Notes: a model not told the origin generated them from the sequence alone. 64,000 nt of DNA from an uncultured Ruminococcus sp. (GCA_902799245.1 CADBZY010000002.1:124001-188000), one strand, 5' to 3'. Counted from the first letter of the stretch, positions 34,884 to 44,050 are shown. Numbers and translations: made by a program.

Positions 34884-37307
34884 GTGAATCCCATCAAAAA
34901 CGCGATAAAGAAATATCGGCGTTTGCCGAAGCTTGCCAAATATCGCTACACCGCGTACTATAAAAAACTGTCCGTATCGGACGACTGCATTCTGATCGAA
35001 TGTTTCAACGGGGACGGCATCACCGGCAATCCCTATTGGCTGCTGAAGGAAATCTGTTCCGATGAACGGCTGAAAAATTTCAAAATCTATGTCGCGTCCA
35101 ACCCGAAATATTATCATTCCGTCTGCAACACCCTGAATAAACACGGAATGAACCGCGCAAAGGCGGTTGCCAAATACGACAAGCTCTATTTAAAGCTGCT
35201 CGCCTCGGCAAAATACCTCATCACCGACGTGTCGCTGCCGATCTTCTTCATCAAGAAGCCGGGACAGGTTCTGCTCAACACCTGGCACGGCACGCCGCTC
35301 AAAGGGCTTGGACGTTCGATAAAGGACAACCCGCACACCATAGGCAACGTGCAGAGAATCTTTCTCATGTCCGATTACCTGCTCTATCCCAACCGCTTCA
35401 CCTTCGACAGAATGCGGGAAGATTACATGATCGCTCCCTTCTTCAAGGGTAAATATGTGCTGTCTGGCTATCCGAGAAACGACGTGCTGTTTGACAGGAG
35501 CGTTCCCGCCTCGGTCAGAAGCGTTTTAGGTCTCGGCGGAAAGCGCATTGCTGTCTATATGCCTACCTACCGCGACTGCGCCAGCGACGAGGAAAAGAAC
35601 TATCACGACAGGATGTTTGCCGAGGCTCTCTCCGAGCTGGACAAAAAAGCCGACAGCGATATGGTCATCATCGCAAAGCTCCACCACTTAGCGGCGGGAA
35701 ACATTGACTTTTCATCCTATCAGCGTGTGATTCCTTTCCCGGATTCATTGGAAACATACGAAGTTCTGGCGGCGGCCAACCTTCTGATCACCGACTATTC
35801 CAGCGTGATGTTCGACTTCGCCGACACGGGACGCAAGATTATTCTTTACGCCTACGACAGCGAGAACTATCAGAACACCCGCAGTATGTATTTTCCGATA
35901 GAAGACCTCCCCTTCCCCATCGTCACCGACGGCGCTTCGCTTGTCAGGGAAGTCAATTCGGCAAATCATAAACCTTACGGTGAAGAAATGAAAAAATTCA
36001 CCGAATACGACTGTCCCGATTCCTCCAGAAAGCTCGTCGACCTGCTCTTTTTCGGCAAGACCTCGGACGGCATGGAACTCATTGACGGCGCGGAGTACCA
36101 CAACGGGAAGCAGAATATTCTGTTGTACGCCGGCACGCTCATTAAAAACGGCATCACCACCGCCATGATGGGAATTCTCGAAAACACCGACACTTCCCAG
36201 TACAATTACCTGCTTACCTTCTATCAGAGAAAGGTCGCGGAAAACAGGGAAACCGTCAACCGCTTCGGCAAAGACATCAGCTATCTGCCCATGCCCGACG
36301 GCAAACCCATCACCTATTACGAAGCCGTCTGTCAGTATCTCTATTTCCATTTCAATTGGAATTTCGGTTTCATCCGCAAAGCCGTGCGCAGCATTTCACA
36401 GCGCGACGTGCTGCGCTGCTTCTGCGGCATTCCCTTTCATGCCGCCATTCACTTCACGGGCTATGAAAAATACTTCATTCACATGGTCAATGCCATGAAC
36501 ACCCGCAAGATCATCTATGTGCACAACGACATTCTGAAAGAAAGCAATTACAAGAGTTTCGTGCATTATCATTCCATGATGACGGCTTACAATGAATTCG
36601 ACAAGATCGTGGTCGTGCGCGAATCCATGCGTCCCGAGATCAAGAGCTACATTCCCTCCGCTCCCGACGACCGCATTTACACGGCCCACAACCTCAACAA
36701 TATCGACATCATCAGAAGCCGCGCAAAGGAGCCGCTGTCATTCGACAGTGACACCTACTGCAATGTGAGCATTCAGCGGGTGAAGGAGATACTCGCCATG
36801 CGGGACGCGGTCAGATTCATCGACATTGCGCGATTCTCCCCAGAAAAAGGGCTTGACAGGCTGGTGGACGCCTTTGCCCCATTCAACAAGGCGCACCCCG
36901 AATCTTATCTCTTCATCGTGGGCGGCTACGGCGAGGCATTCGAAGCGCTGCGAACCCGGATAGAGGAATGCGGCTGCGGCAGCATCATTCTGATCAAATC
37001 CATCAGCAATCCCTATCCGATTCTGAACGGCTGCGACGCGTTCATTCTCTCGTCGAGATATGAAGGACTGCCCATGACCATCATGGAGGCGCTCATTCTA
37101 AACAAGCCCGTCATCTCCACCGACATTCCCGGCCCCGCGGAATTCCTGCGTGAAACGGGCTGCGGACTGCTCGTGGAGGATTCCACCGAAGGCGTACTTG
37201 ACGGACTGAATGCCATTTACGACGGACGGCTCACCGAACTGAGCGCATTCGATGCGGAAGGCTTTAACAAACAGGCGATGGAAGAATTTTACAATCTGAT
37301 TAAATAA
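34884..37307 (+). CDS. Fusion of CDP-glycerol glycerophosphotransferase and GT4 glycosyltransferase
   Basis: 807 residues. The N-terminal half (about 1-395) is a TagF/TagB-type polyol-phosphate transferase: LLNTWHGTPLKGLGRSIKDN, SGYPRNDVLFD, AVYMPTYRDCA, LLITDYSSVMFDFA. The C-terminal half (about 410-805) is a GT-B glycosyltransferase with FIDIARFSPEKGLDRLVDAF, FIVGGYGEAFEALR and the sugar-binding SRYEGLPMTIMEALI. Together they suggest assembly of a teichoic-acid-like or capsule polymer on the cytoplasmic side. GTG 34884 is seven bases after AGGAAG. No other cell-surface polymer genes are adjacent. Confidence 0.9.
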   Translation: MNPIKNAIKKYRRLPKLAKYRYTAYYKKLSVSDDCILIECFNGDGITGNPYWLLKEICSDERLKNFKIYVASNPKYYHSVCNTLNKHGMNRAKAVAKYDKLYLKLLASAKYLITDVSLPIFFIKKPGQVLLNTWHGTPLKGLGRSIKDNPHTIGNVQRIFLMSDYLLYPNRFTFDRMREDYMIAPFFKGKYVLSGYPRNDVLFDRSVPASVRSVLGLGGKRIAVYMPTYRDCASDEEKNYHDRMFAEALSELDKKADSDMVIIAKLHHLAAGNIDFSSYQRVIPFPDSLETYEVLAAANLLITDYSSVMFDFADTGRKIILYAYDSENYQNTRSMYFPIEDLPFPIVTDGASLVREVNSANHKPYGEEMKKFTEYDCPDSSRKLVDLLFFGKTSDGMELIDGAEYHNGKQNILLYAGTLIKNGITTAMMGILENTDTSQYNYLLTFYQRKVAENRETVNRFGKDISYLPMPDGKPITYYEAVCQYLYFHFNWNFGFIRKAVRSISQRDVLRCFCGIPFHAAIHFTGYEKYFIHMVNAMNTRKIIYVHNDILKESNYKSFVHYHSMMTAYNEFDKIVVVRESMRPEIKSYIPSAPDDRIYTAHNLNNIDIIRSRAKEPLSFDSDTYCNVSIQRVKEILAMRDAVRFIDIARFSPEKGLDRLVDAFAPFNKAHPESYLFIVGGYGEAFEALRTRIEECGCGSIILIKSISNPYPILNGCDAFILSSRYEGLPMTIMEALILNKPVISTDIPGPAEFLRETGCGLLVEDSTEGVLDGLNAIYDGRLTELSAFDAEGFNKQAMEEFYNLIK

Positions 37308-37314
37308 GTCTCAG

Positions 37315-37348
37315 CGGCTGCCTTTTTGAAAATCCGGCAGCCGTTTTT
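37315..37348 (+). terminator. Terminator of the TagF-GT4 fusion gene
   Basis: CGGCTGCC pairs with GGCAGCCG, followed by TTTTTA, just after the stop codon. Confidence 0.82.
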
Positions 37349-37427
37349 ATTTTTCTGTCATGCGGAGAAAATAATGTACATATGAATGGGAAAGACCAAT
37401 GAATACTTATTCGGGAGGCATGACATA

Positions 37428-37940
37428 ATGAAAAAAATCAGTATCGGAAACATTTGCAGAGGGCTTGCGCTGATCATTCTCGGGCTGTTAGTGCTGCATA
37501 TTCCGGCCGGATGCAGCAGCATCCGAAAGAATCAGAATATACCCGACGAGGGCGAAAAAATCGTCTACAGCGACACCCGTTACCGGATGGTGCAGGGGCA
37601 GGCGATTCACAAGCCTTCCCCTGTCAAGGGGCGTGAATACGTGTTTATTCCGCTGACCCTGCACAACGGCAGCGGAATGGGAATCATATTCAGCACACGT
37701 GTCTGCATAGAGGCTTACGCCCTGCCGTCCGGCGAAAACTGCCCCCATTCTAGCGACGCCGTTACATACGGCAGGGAACACGTCAAGGACTTCAAGCTCT
37801 TTGACGGTGTAATTTATTCCGGTCGGGAAACCTTCGGCTGGCTTGCCTTTGACCTGCCGGAAGGCACCGGATCGGTACACATCGACTTCTCCACGGGCAT
37901 TAATGAAGGGGAATGTCTGTCATTTGACTGCAAAATATGA
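37428..37940 (+). CDS. DUF4352-like lipoprotein
   Basis: 170 residues. Lipoprotein signal: hydrophobic LALIILGLLVLHIPAGC with Cys at about residue 26 followed by SS. The mature part is beta-rich, with YVFIPLTLHNGSG and a C-terminal GWLAFDLPEGTGSVHIDF, as in the DUF4352/Ig-like fold that senses or stabilises surface complexes. ATG 37428 is preceded by GGGAGG; an earlier in-frame ATG (37386) has no site. It probably has its own transcript. Confidence 0.78.
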   Translation: MKKISIGNICRGLALIILGLLVLHIPAGCSSIRKNQNIPDEGEKIVYSDTRYRMVQGQAIHKPSPVKGREYVFIPLTLHNGSGMGIIFSTRVCIEAYALPSGENCPHSSDAVTYGREHVKDFKLFDGVIYSGRETFGWLAFDLPEGTGSVHIDFSTGINEGECLSFDCKI

Positions 37941-38000
37941 ATAAAATGAGTCATAAAAAAGAAAATATATAAAATAATATAAATAACCATAAAAAAATTA

Positions 38001-38029
38001 TTGAAATTCCCAAAGCAGTATGATATAAT
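38001..38029 (+). promoter_or_regulatory. Promoter of the EF-G-like gene
   Basis: TTGAAA (38001-38006), 17 bases, TATAAT (38024-38029). The leader to the start codon is about 120 bases with no clear attenuator. Confidence 0.72.
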
Positions 38030-38154
38030 GTTCAACAAACGGCGTATCAGATTGTAGGAAGATACTATGACTTTTTACCGACAACGCTGTACAATGTTAA
38101 AATAAGCGCATTATTATCGCGAATAATCCACAAATTGGAAAGAGGTAGTTCAAA

Positions 38155-40212
38155 TTGAAACAGTATCCCGCAGACAAAATCAAAAACATTGTCGTCACAG
38201 GCCACGGCAACTCGGGTAAGACATCGCTGGTGGAGGCAATGCTTTATATATCCGGCGCCACTGACAGAATGGGCAAAACAGCTGACGGCACAGCGATTTG
38301 CGACTTCGACCCCGAAGAGATCAAGCGCAAGTGTTCGGTTTCCGTAGCAGTCGCCCCGGTTGAATGGAAAAACGTCAAATTCAACATGATCGATGTCCCC
38401 GGTCTTTTTGACTTTGAGGGAGCTGTCGCAGAGGGTTTCCGCGCCGCAGAGTGCGCCCTCATCAACATTTCCGGCAAGTCCGGCGTCGCTGTCGGTTCCG
38501 AAAAGGCATACGCCAGAGCCACCAAAGCAGGCATGGCAAAGGTCATCTTCGTCAACAAGCTCAATTCCGAGAGCGCCGACTTCTACAAGGTATTTGAACA
38601 GCTCAAAACCGCGTTCGGCCCCACTGTCAGCCCGATCGTGGTTCCCCATATGAACGGTCACCAGGTCGATTGCTACATCAACCTGCTGGAATACAAAGCC
38701 TACCGCTACACAGGCACCAAGGCGGAGGAAGTTCCCATGCCTGATATGGGACACCGCCTCGAAGGTCTGCGCACGGCCATCAGCGAAGCCATCGCCGAGA
38801 CAGACGACGAACTCATGGAAAAATACTTCTCCGGCGAGGAATTCACGCCCGAAGAATATATTCTCGGTCTGACACAGGGTGTTCGCTCGGGTTCCATCAC
38901 CCCCGTCTACTGCGGCGCTTCCGCCACAGGCGAAGGTATCGATCAGCTGATGAACGGCATGAGCTGGCTGGTTCCCTCTCCCACTGAGTGCGAGCCCGAG
39001 GTCGGCACCGACGCCAACGGCTCTCCCGTGGAGCTTCCCGTAAGCGAAAGCGCACTTCCCGCCGCTGTCATCTTCAAGACCGTTGCCGACCCGTTTGTCG
39101 GCAAGCTTTCCTACTTCAAGGTAGTCACCGGCAAGGTCGCTCCCGACAGCATACTGCTCAATATGCGCACCGGCAGCACTGACAAGATCGGCAAGCTCTT
39201 CACCGTCTGCGGCAAGAAGCAGTCCGATACACCTTACGTCGGCGCCGGTGACATCGGCGCGGTTGCCAAGCTCACAGGCGCCGTCACAGGCGATACCCTC
39301 TGCGCTCCCGCACGTCCCGTCACACTGGAAGGCGTTGACTATCCGGCTCCTTCCCTTTCCATGGCTGTCATTCCGGTCAACAAGGGCGACGAGGAAAAGA
39401 TCGCGCAGGGCATGATCCGTCTGACAGAGGAAGATCCCTCCATGCACTTCAGCACCAACACCGAAACCAATCAGATGATCGTCAGCGGTCAGGGCGAACA
39501 GCACATCGACGTTATCATTTCCAAGCTCAAGAATAAATTCGGCACCGACGCGAAAGTAGAAAAACCCCGCATTGCCTACCGCGAAACCATCCGCGGCAAG
39601 GTCGAGATCCAGGGCCGTTACAAGAAGCAGTCCGGCGGTCACGGTCAGTTCGGCGACGTATGGATCCGCTTCCAGCCGAGCGAGGCGGAAGGTCTGGAAT
39701 TCACCGAGGAAGTCGTCGGCGGCGCCGTTCCCAAGAACTTCTTCCCGGCAGTCGAAAAGGGTCTTCTGGACTGCATGAAGACCGGTTCCCTTGCGGGCTA
39801 TCCGATGGTCGGCGTGAAGGCGACTCTCTACGACGGTTCCTATCATCCGGTTGACTCCTCCGAAATGTCCTTCAAGACAGCCGCTTCCCTCGCATTCAAG
39901 AACGGTATTCCCAAGGCCAACCCCGTTCTGCTCGAGCCTGTCGGTGAGCTGCACGCCTACGTTCCCGGCGACAACATGGGCGACGTCATGGGCGAACTCA
40001 ACAAGCGCCGCGGCCGCGTGCAAGGCATGAATGCCGCTCACGACGGTCTGCAGGAGCTGATCGCCGAAGTGCCAATGGGCGAGATGTACGACTTCGCCAC
40101 CTATATGCGCCAGACCACCCGCGGCAGAGGCTACTTTACCTTTGAATTCGTGCGCTACGAGGAAGCTCCCTTCTCTGTGCTCCAGGAACTCCAGAAGGAC
40201 AAAGCGGAATAA
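38155..40212 (+). CDS. Elongation factor G-like GTPase (EF-G paralogue)
   Basis: 685 residues with all five EF-G domains. The GTPase motifs differ from canonical EF-G. The P-loop is VVTGHGNSGKTSLVEA (normally AHIDAGKTT), switch I is FDPEEIKRKCSVSVAVAP, G3 is IDVPGLFDFEG and G4 is FVNKLNSE (normally NKMD). Domain IV is conserved (GGHGQFGDVWIRFQP). This matches the second EF-G class (FusA2/EF-G-like), whose role is not settled; it lacks the features of ribosomal-protection TetM proteins. Translation starts at TTG 38155 behind AAAGAGGTAG. Confidence 0.88.
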   Translation: MKQYPADKIKNIVVTGHGNSGKTSLVEAMLYISGATDRMGKTADGTAICDFDPEEIKRKCSVSVAVAPVEWKNVKFNMIDVPGLFDFEGAVAEGFRAAECALINISGKSGVAVGSEKAYARATKAGMAKVIFVNKLNSESADFYKVFEQLKTAFGPTVSPIVVPHMNGHQVDCYINLLEYKAYRYTGTKAEEVPMPDMGHRLEGLRTAISEAIAETDDELMEKYFSGEEFTPEEYILGLTQGVRSGSITPVYCGASATGEGIDQLMNGMSWLVPSPTECEPEVGTDANGSPVELPVSESALPAAVIFKTVADPFVGKLSYFKVVTGKVAPDSILLNMRTGSTDKIGKLFTVCGKKQSDTPYVGAGDIGAVAKLTGAVTGDTLCAPARPVTLEGVDYPAPSLSMAVIPVNKGDEEKIAQGMIRLTEEDPSMHFSTNTETNQMIVSGQGEQHIDVIISKLKNKFGTDAKVEKPRIAYRETIRGKVEIQGRYKKQSGGHGQFGDVWIRFQPSEAEGLEFTEEVVGGAVPKNFFPAVEKGLLDCMKTGSLAGYPMVGVKATLYDGSYHPVDSSEMSFKTAASLAFKNGIPKANPVLLEPVGELHAYVPGDNMGDVMGELNKRRGRVQGMNAAHDGLQELIAEVPMGEMYDFATYMRQTTRGRGYFTFEFVRYEEAPFSVLQELQKDKAE

Positions 40213-40233
40213 GGCGCTCACATTCTTTTGCTT

Positions 40234-40280
40234 AGTGAATAACGAATAGTTTCGGAAGGGCTTCGCCCTTGGAATAAAAT
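40234..40280 (+). repeat. Heptamer-hairpin module, copy 4
   Basis: Heptamers AGTGAAT and AACGAAT (40234-40247), AGTTTCG, then the hairpin AAGGGC-TTC-GCCCTT (40256-40270) and GGAATAAAAT. A short copy of the same architecture, downstream of the EF-G-like gene. Confidence 0.75.
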
Positions 40281-40285
40281 ATTAC

Positions 40286-40331
40286 CGCCCCGGTGGGCTT
40301 CATTCCTTTGCGGAATGGGCTTATCGGGGCG
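40286..40331 (+). terminator. Compound stem-loop, possible terminator of the EF-G-like gene
   Basis: CGCCCCG (40286-40292) pairs with CGGGGCG (40325-40331), and inside it CATTCC pairs with GGAATG. There is no T-run, so this may be a processing or repeat structure. It follows repeat copy 4 directly. Confidence 0.4.
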
Positions 40332-40415
40332 ATGTATTGCTCTTCTCCCCCCCAATCCTTCCAACCCTCATCACAAAAAATTCCCCTAAGCGCGTGGATT
40401 TGTTAAAAATAACAG

Positions 40416-40444
40416 TTGCAAAATCAAAAGCAATAGCGTATAAT
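40416..40444 (+). promoter_or_regulatory. Promoter of the Cys T-box operon
   Basis: TTGCAA (40416-40421), 17 bases, TATAAT (40439-40444). Confidence 0.78.
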
Positions 40445-40454
40445 GTATTATACA

Positions 40455-40750
40455 TTTGAAAATTAATAAAAATGCTCAGAGGGAGAAGTAATCCCGGCGC
40501 ACGGCATTCAGAGAGGAAACGTCATCGGCTGCAAGCGTTTCCGGTACGGCGCAGGGACGAATGCACCCTTCATTACGCAGGTGCGAGGAATATTTCGTCA
40601 TTCATTACAGCAGTATTCGCACACGTAGGGCCGCGTTAAGGCTCTTACGAGTTACAAACAGGAGTGGAACCGTGGAATTATCCAGTTTTCCCAGGTATAA
40701 TTTCGCCTCCGTTGCGCCGTGATGTGCGGCGCGGCGGAGGTGTTTTTGTC
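40455..40750 (+). promoter_or_regulatory. T-box leader, cysteine specifier
   Basis: AGAGAGGAAACG lies near 40530, a specifier loop GACGAATGCACCC has TGC (Cys) at 40562-40564, and the T-box core GGAGTGGAACCGTGG is at 40661-40675. The terminator pairs GCCTCCG and GCGCCG (40705-40719) with CGGCGC and CGGAGG (40727-40740), then TGTTTTTG. Three downstream genes follow without another promoter: a nucleotidyltransferase-like gene, cysE and cysS. The Cys specifier agrees with the last two. Confidence 0.9.
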
Positions 40751-40792
40751 TATAAAAATAAAAATATTGATTTTGAAAGGATTGTTCAAAGT

Positions 40793-41782
40793 ATGAGCGA
40801 AATAATGCAGGCGCGCGCTGTTATGGCGAAAAAGCTGAACGTCATGGTGCGAAAGATCGAGGGAATCACAACATTTGTTCTCGCCGGCAACGACGAATAC
40901 ACCCCGGACGAAATATTTTTTGTGGTGGCATCGTCAGACGATTCCTTACGATCCAAGGTGTTCGCCGATCTCGATTTTCTGATAAGGCAATTTCTCAGAC
41001 CCTTCGACATTCAGAAGAATGAAGAGAACGGACGCACAATGGCGAATTATTTATTTGACAACGGGCTTAAAGCACAGGTCAATGTTTGCAGCGAGCAGAA
41101 TCTTCCTTATTTCAACTGGTGGGTTCCCTTCCTGGACAAAAACGGTGCCGCGCTCAGCAATTATTCGTCCGCAAGCAAAAAGCCATCAGACCCCACCACA
41201 GAACGCCCTCAGGCCGGCATGGAGCCTTCCGACGTTCTCAAAGACGAATTGAATGAAGCTCCCGCCGTTCAGCCCGCAAAACCGGAACCTGTCATTCCCG
41301 CTCCTGCTCCGGAACCAAAACCCGAACCAAAACCCGAACCAAAACCCGAGCCTCAACCCGAGCCTCAACCCGAGCCTAAACCCGAACCAAAACCCGAGCC
41401 TCAACCCGAGCCTCAACCCGAGCCTCAACCCGAGCCTAAACCCGAACCAAAACCCGAGCCTAAATCCGATCTGCAGACCGAAAAGGAACTGTGGAATTAC
41501 TTCTACAGCAAGGTGAATGTTGCCAAGCACGCGATCTCCGGCGGCTCGATCATTTATGCCTGTGAAACGATAGGAGAGCTTCGCACGCTTCTCATTCAGC
41601 TGATTTGCGAGGCAAACGGCATTACGGAGGATTATCTGCACAGCATCGATCTTCTGCCGGAGAACCATCGCGCCGCGCTGATGAAAACCTATCCCACCAA
41701 ACTGGAGAACGGCCCCTTGATTTCAGCGCTTGCCGCCGAGTTTTCCATCTTTGAGGAACTTATGAAAAGAACCGCCCGCTGA
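40793..41782 (+). CDS. Nucleotidyltransferase-like protein with a KPEP/QPEP linker, first gene of the Cys operon
   Basis: 329 residues, not a recognised family. The N-terminal part (about 1-125) reads like a degenerate aminoglycoside/tRNA-type nucleotidyltransferase: a strand [20 protein letters not shown] where GSR...DxD would be, and later [20 protein letters not shown], then DKNG, where active enzymes have VDV...LLDKDG. The catalytic pair of acids is not evident. A 50-residue KPEP/QPEP linker follows. The C-terminal part (about 230-325, [20 protein letters not shown], then [20 protein letters not shown]) resembles the helical partner domain of such transferases. ATG 40793 follows GAAAGGA; the frame extends upstream only through the terminator. 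Confidence 0.75.
   Translation: MSEIMQARAVMAKKLNVMVRKIEGITTFVLAGNDEYTPDEIFFVVASSDDSLRSKVFADLDFLIRQFLRPFDIQKNEENGRTMANYLFDNGLKAQVNVCSEQNLPYFNWWVPFLDKNGAALSNYSSASKKPSDPTTERPQAGMEPSDVLKDELNEAPAVQPAKPEPVIPAPAPEPKPEPKPEPKPEPQPEPQPEPKPEPKPEPQPEPQPEPQPEPKPEPKPEPKSDLQTEKELWNYFYSKVNVAKHAISGGSIIYACETIGELRTLLIQLICEANGITEDYLHSIDLLPENHRAALMKTYPTKLENGPLISALAAEFSIFEELMKRTAR
41311..41466 (+). repeat. In-frame 12-bp tandem repeat encoding KPEP/QPEP
   Basis: About 13 copies of a 12-base unit (CCGAACCAAAAC or CCGAGCCTCAAC) encode a Pro-Glu rod. Two longer blocks of KPEP/QPEP order are repeated, a sign of recent expansion by slippage or unequal exchange. Copy number may differ between strains. Confidence 0.9.
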
Positions 41783-41834
41783 CTTTTTCCGTTCATTCAT
41801 TTTTCACGTTGATTGACATTAGGAGCTGATGCAT

Positions 41835-42494
41835 ATGTCAAGTTACCGTCAGGATCTCATCAAGGCTATCATGGAGAGGGATCCCGCCGCACGCAGTTCA
41901 ATTGAAGTGAGGCTGCTTTATCCCGGCTACAAGGCGATTATGTCGCACTGTCGCGCCAACTGGTGTTTCAGGCACAATTTTAAATTTCTGGCACGCTGGA
42001 TCAGCGAACGCGCCAAAAGGCGAACCGGCATAGAGATTCATCCCGCTGCAAAGATCGGCCGCGGCGTGCTGATCGATCACGGCGCGGGCGTCGTGATCGG
42101 CGAGACGGCCGAGGTGGGCGACGGCTGCACCATTTACCAGGGCGTCACTCTCGGCGGTACCGGCAAGGACACCGGCAAGCGTCATCCCACGATCGGAAAC
42201 AACGTACTCATCGGCTCCGGCGCGAAGGTACTCGGTCCATTCACCGTCGGCGACAACGCCAGAATCGCCGCAGGCGCGGTCGTACTGAGTGAGGTTCCCG
42301 CCGACGCGACAGCCGTGGGAGTGCCTGCCCGTGTGGTTCGCGTCGCCGGACAGATTCCCTCCTGCGACCTCGACCAGATCCATTACGCCGACCCGGTCGC
42401 GCAGGACATCTGCCGACTCCAGAACGAAATCGTCCGCCTCCAGAAAAAGCTTGACATGGGCGGCTTCGAAAACACCGACGGCGGAGGAATATGA
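41835..42494 (+). CDS. cysE: Serine O-acetyltransferase
   Basis: 219 residues. Makes O-acetylserine from serine and acetyl-CoA for cysteine synthesis. Left-handed hexapeptide repeats are clear from about 65: IHPAAKIGRGVLIDHGAGVV, IGETAEVGDGCTIYQGVTLG, GTGKDTGKRHPTIGNNVLIG, with the catalytic His in IDHGAGVVIGE. It belongs to the short form without the long N-terminal helix bundle of E. coli CysE. ATG 41835 (MSSYRQD) is nine bases from AGGAG; ATG 41829 is closer to it. No cysK is in the window. Confidence 0.94.
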   Translation: MSSYRQDLIKAIMERDPAARSSIEVRLLYPGYKAIMSHCRANWCFRHNFKFLARWISERAKRRTGIEIHPAAKIGRGVLIDHGAGVVIGETAEVGDGCTIYQGVTLGGTGKDTGKRHPTIGNNVLIGSGAKVLGPFTVGDNARIAAGAVVLSEVPADATAVGVPARVVRVAGQIPSCDLDQIHYADPVAQDICRLQNEIVRLQKKLDMGGFENTDGGGI

Positions 42495-42517
42495 GGCGCA
42501 TCGCATTCGCGCTGCTA

Positions 42518-42581
42518 AGATAATAGAGAATAGAGAATAAGTAATAGATAATAATTTTGGAGCGCTGCGCGCTGAATATAT
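42518..42581 (+). repeat. Heptamer-hairpin module, copy 5
   Basis: Five heptamers in register (AGATAAT, AGAGAAT twice, AAGTAAT, AGATAAT; 42518-42552), then AATTTTG, the hairpin AGCGC-TGC-GCGCT (42561-42573) and GAATATAT. It lies in the cysE-cysS gap, about 20 bases before the cysS start, with the same orientation. Nearest relative of copy 3. Confidence 0.86.
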
Positions 42582-42602
42582 TTTTTTGAGGAGGAAACTG
42601 TT

Positions 42603-44009
42603 ATGAGAATATTTAATACGCTGACGCGGAAGATGGAGGAATTTGCTCCGCAGGTGGAAAATGAAGTGAAAATGTATGCCTGCGGCCCGACAGTATACAA
42701 TCTTATACACATCGGCAACGCACGCCCCATCATCACCTTTGACACGCTCCGCCGCTACTTTGAATGGCGCGGCATGAAGGTGACATTCGTGCAGAATTTC
42801 ACCGATGTGGACGACAAAATCATCAACAAGGCAAAAGCCGAGGGAGTGGACTTCAAGACCGTTTCCGAGCGCTACATAGAGGAATACTGGAAGGACGTCA
42901 AGGCGCTCGGCGTCAAGCCCGCCACCATTCACCCGAAGGCGACCGAGAATATAGACAAGATCATCGAGATCATTTCCACCTTGGTGGAGAAGGGTCACGC
43001 CTACGAGGCGCAGGGCGACGTGTATTTCAGCACCAAGACCTTCCCCTCCTACGGCAAGCTCTCGCACCTGCCGCTGGAAGACCTCGTCGCTGGCGCCAGT
43101 GAGCGCGTCGATGCCGGCGACATCAAGCGCGACCGCGCCGATTTCGCTCTCTGGAAGGCCGCCAAAGAAGGCGAACCCTACTGGGATTCTCCGTGGGGCA
43201 AGGGCAGACCCGGCTGGCACATCGAGTGCTCCGCGATGAATCTCGCCCTTCTCGGCGAGACCATCGACCTCCACTGCGGCGGACAGGATCTGATCTTCCC
43301 GCACCATGAGAACGAAATCGCACAGTCGGAGTGCGCGACAGGCAAGCCCTTCGCCCTCTACTGGATGCACAACGGCTTCATCAACGTGGACAACCAGAAG
43401 ATGAGCAAGTCGCTCGGCAATTTCTTCACCGTGCGCGACGTGGGCGAGGCTTACGGCTATGAGCCGATCCGTCTCTTCATGCTCTCCAGCCAGTACAGAA
43501 GCCCGATCAACTATTCCGTTGACATCATCGAGCAGAACAAGTCCGCACTGGCGCGCCTTTACACCGCGCTGGAAAACGTGGAGTTCTATCTCTCCAAGGC
43601 TCCCTCCGGCTGGCAGGACGGCGAGGACGAGATCAAGGAGCAGCTTCTCTCGCACAAACAGCATTTTATCGACTGCATGGAGGAAGATTTCAACACCGCC
43701 GGCGCCGTTTCCGCGATATTCGACCTTGCGCGTGACATCAACACCCATCTCGGCGCGTCATCCACCCATTCCAAGGAACTGGCGCAGTTCGCGCTTGACC
43801 TTTACAATGAACTGACAGGCGTGATGGGACTTCTCTACAACCGCAAGTCCAATGACCTCGACAGCGAGATCGAAGCCCTGATTGAGCAGCGTCAGGCGGC
43901 ACGCAAGGCAAAGAACTTCGCCGAGGCCGACCGCATCCGCGACGAGCTGAAGGCGCAGGGCATTATCCTGGAGGACACACCGCAGGGCGTGAAATGGCAC
44001 AGAAGCTGA
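42603..44009 (+). CDS. cysS: Cysteinyl-tRNA synthetase
   Basis: 468 residues, class I. HIGH motif in [18 protein letters not shown] (with the first zinc-binding Cys), the zinc ligands in GWHIECSAM and [13 protein letters not shown], and [11 protein letters not shown] 42603 follows GAGGAGG. Last gene of the Cys T-box operon, so it should be induced when tRNA-Cys is uncharged. Confidence 0.97.
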   Translation: MRIFNTLTRKMEEFAPQVENEVKMYACGPTVYNLIHIGNARPIITFDTLRRYFEWRGMKVTFVQNFTDVDDKIINKAKAEGVDFKTVSERYIEEYWKDVKALGVKPATIHPKATENIDKIIEIISTLVEKGHAYEAQGDVYFSTKTFPSYGKLSHLPLEDLVAGASERVDAGDIKRDRADFALWKAAKEGEPYWDSPWGKGRPGWHIECSAMNLALLGETIDLHCGGQDLIFPHHENEIAQSECATGKPFALYWMHNGFINVDNQKMSKSLGNFFTVRDVGEAYGYEPIRLFMLSSQYRSPINYSVDIIEQNKSALARLYTALENVEFYLSKAPSGWQDGEDEIKEQLLSHKQHFIDCMEEDFNTAGAVSAIFDLARDINTHLGASSTHSKELAQFALDLYNELTGVMGLLYNRKSNDLDSEIEALIEQRQAARKAKNFAEADRIRDELKAQGIILEDTPQGVKWHRS

Positions 44010-44050
44010 CGCCGCTTCATTCTGTATTTTTTCCAATTCAATTAATGACA

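Noticed and set aside
38065..40221. 718-codon open frame antisense to the EF-G-like gene
   Set aside because: Mirror of a GC-rich gene with strong codon bias; the plus frame has all EF-G domains, and the antisense translation is low-complexity Val/Gly/His-rich with no family.
41311..41466. TonB-like periplasmic rod
   Set aside because: The Pro-Glu repeat resembles TonB linkers, but the protein has no signal or membrane helix and the organism looks Gram-positive.
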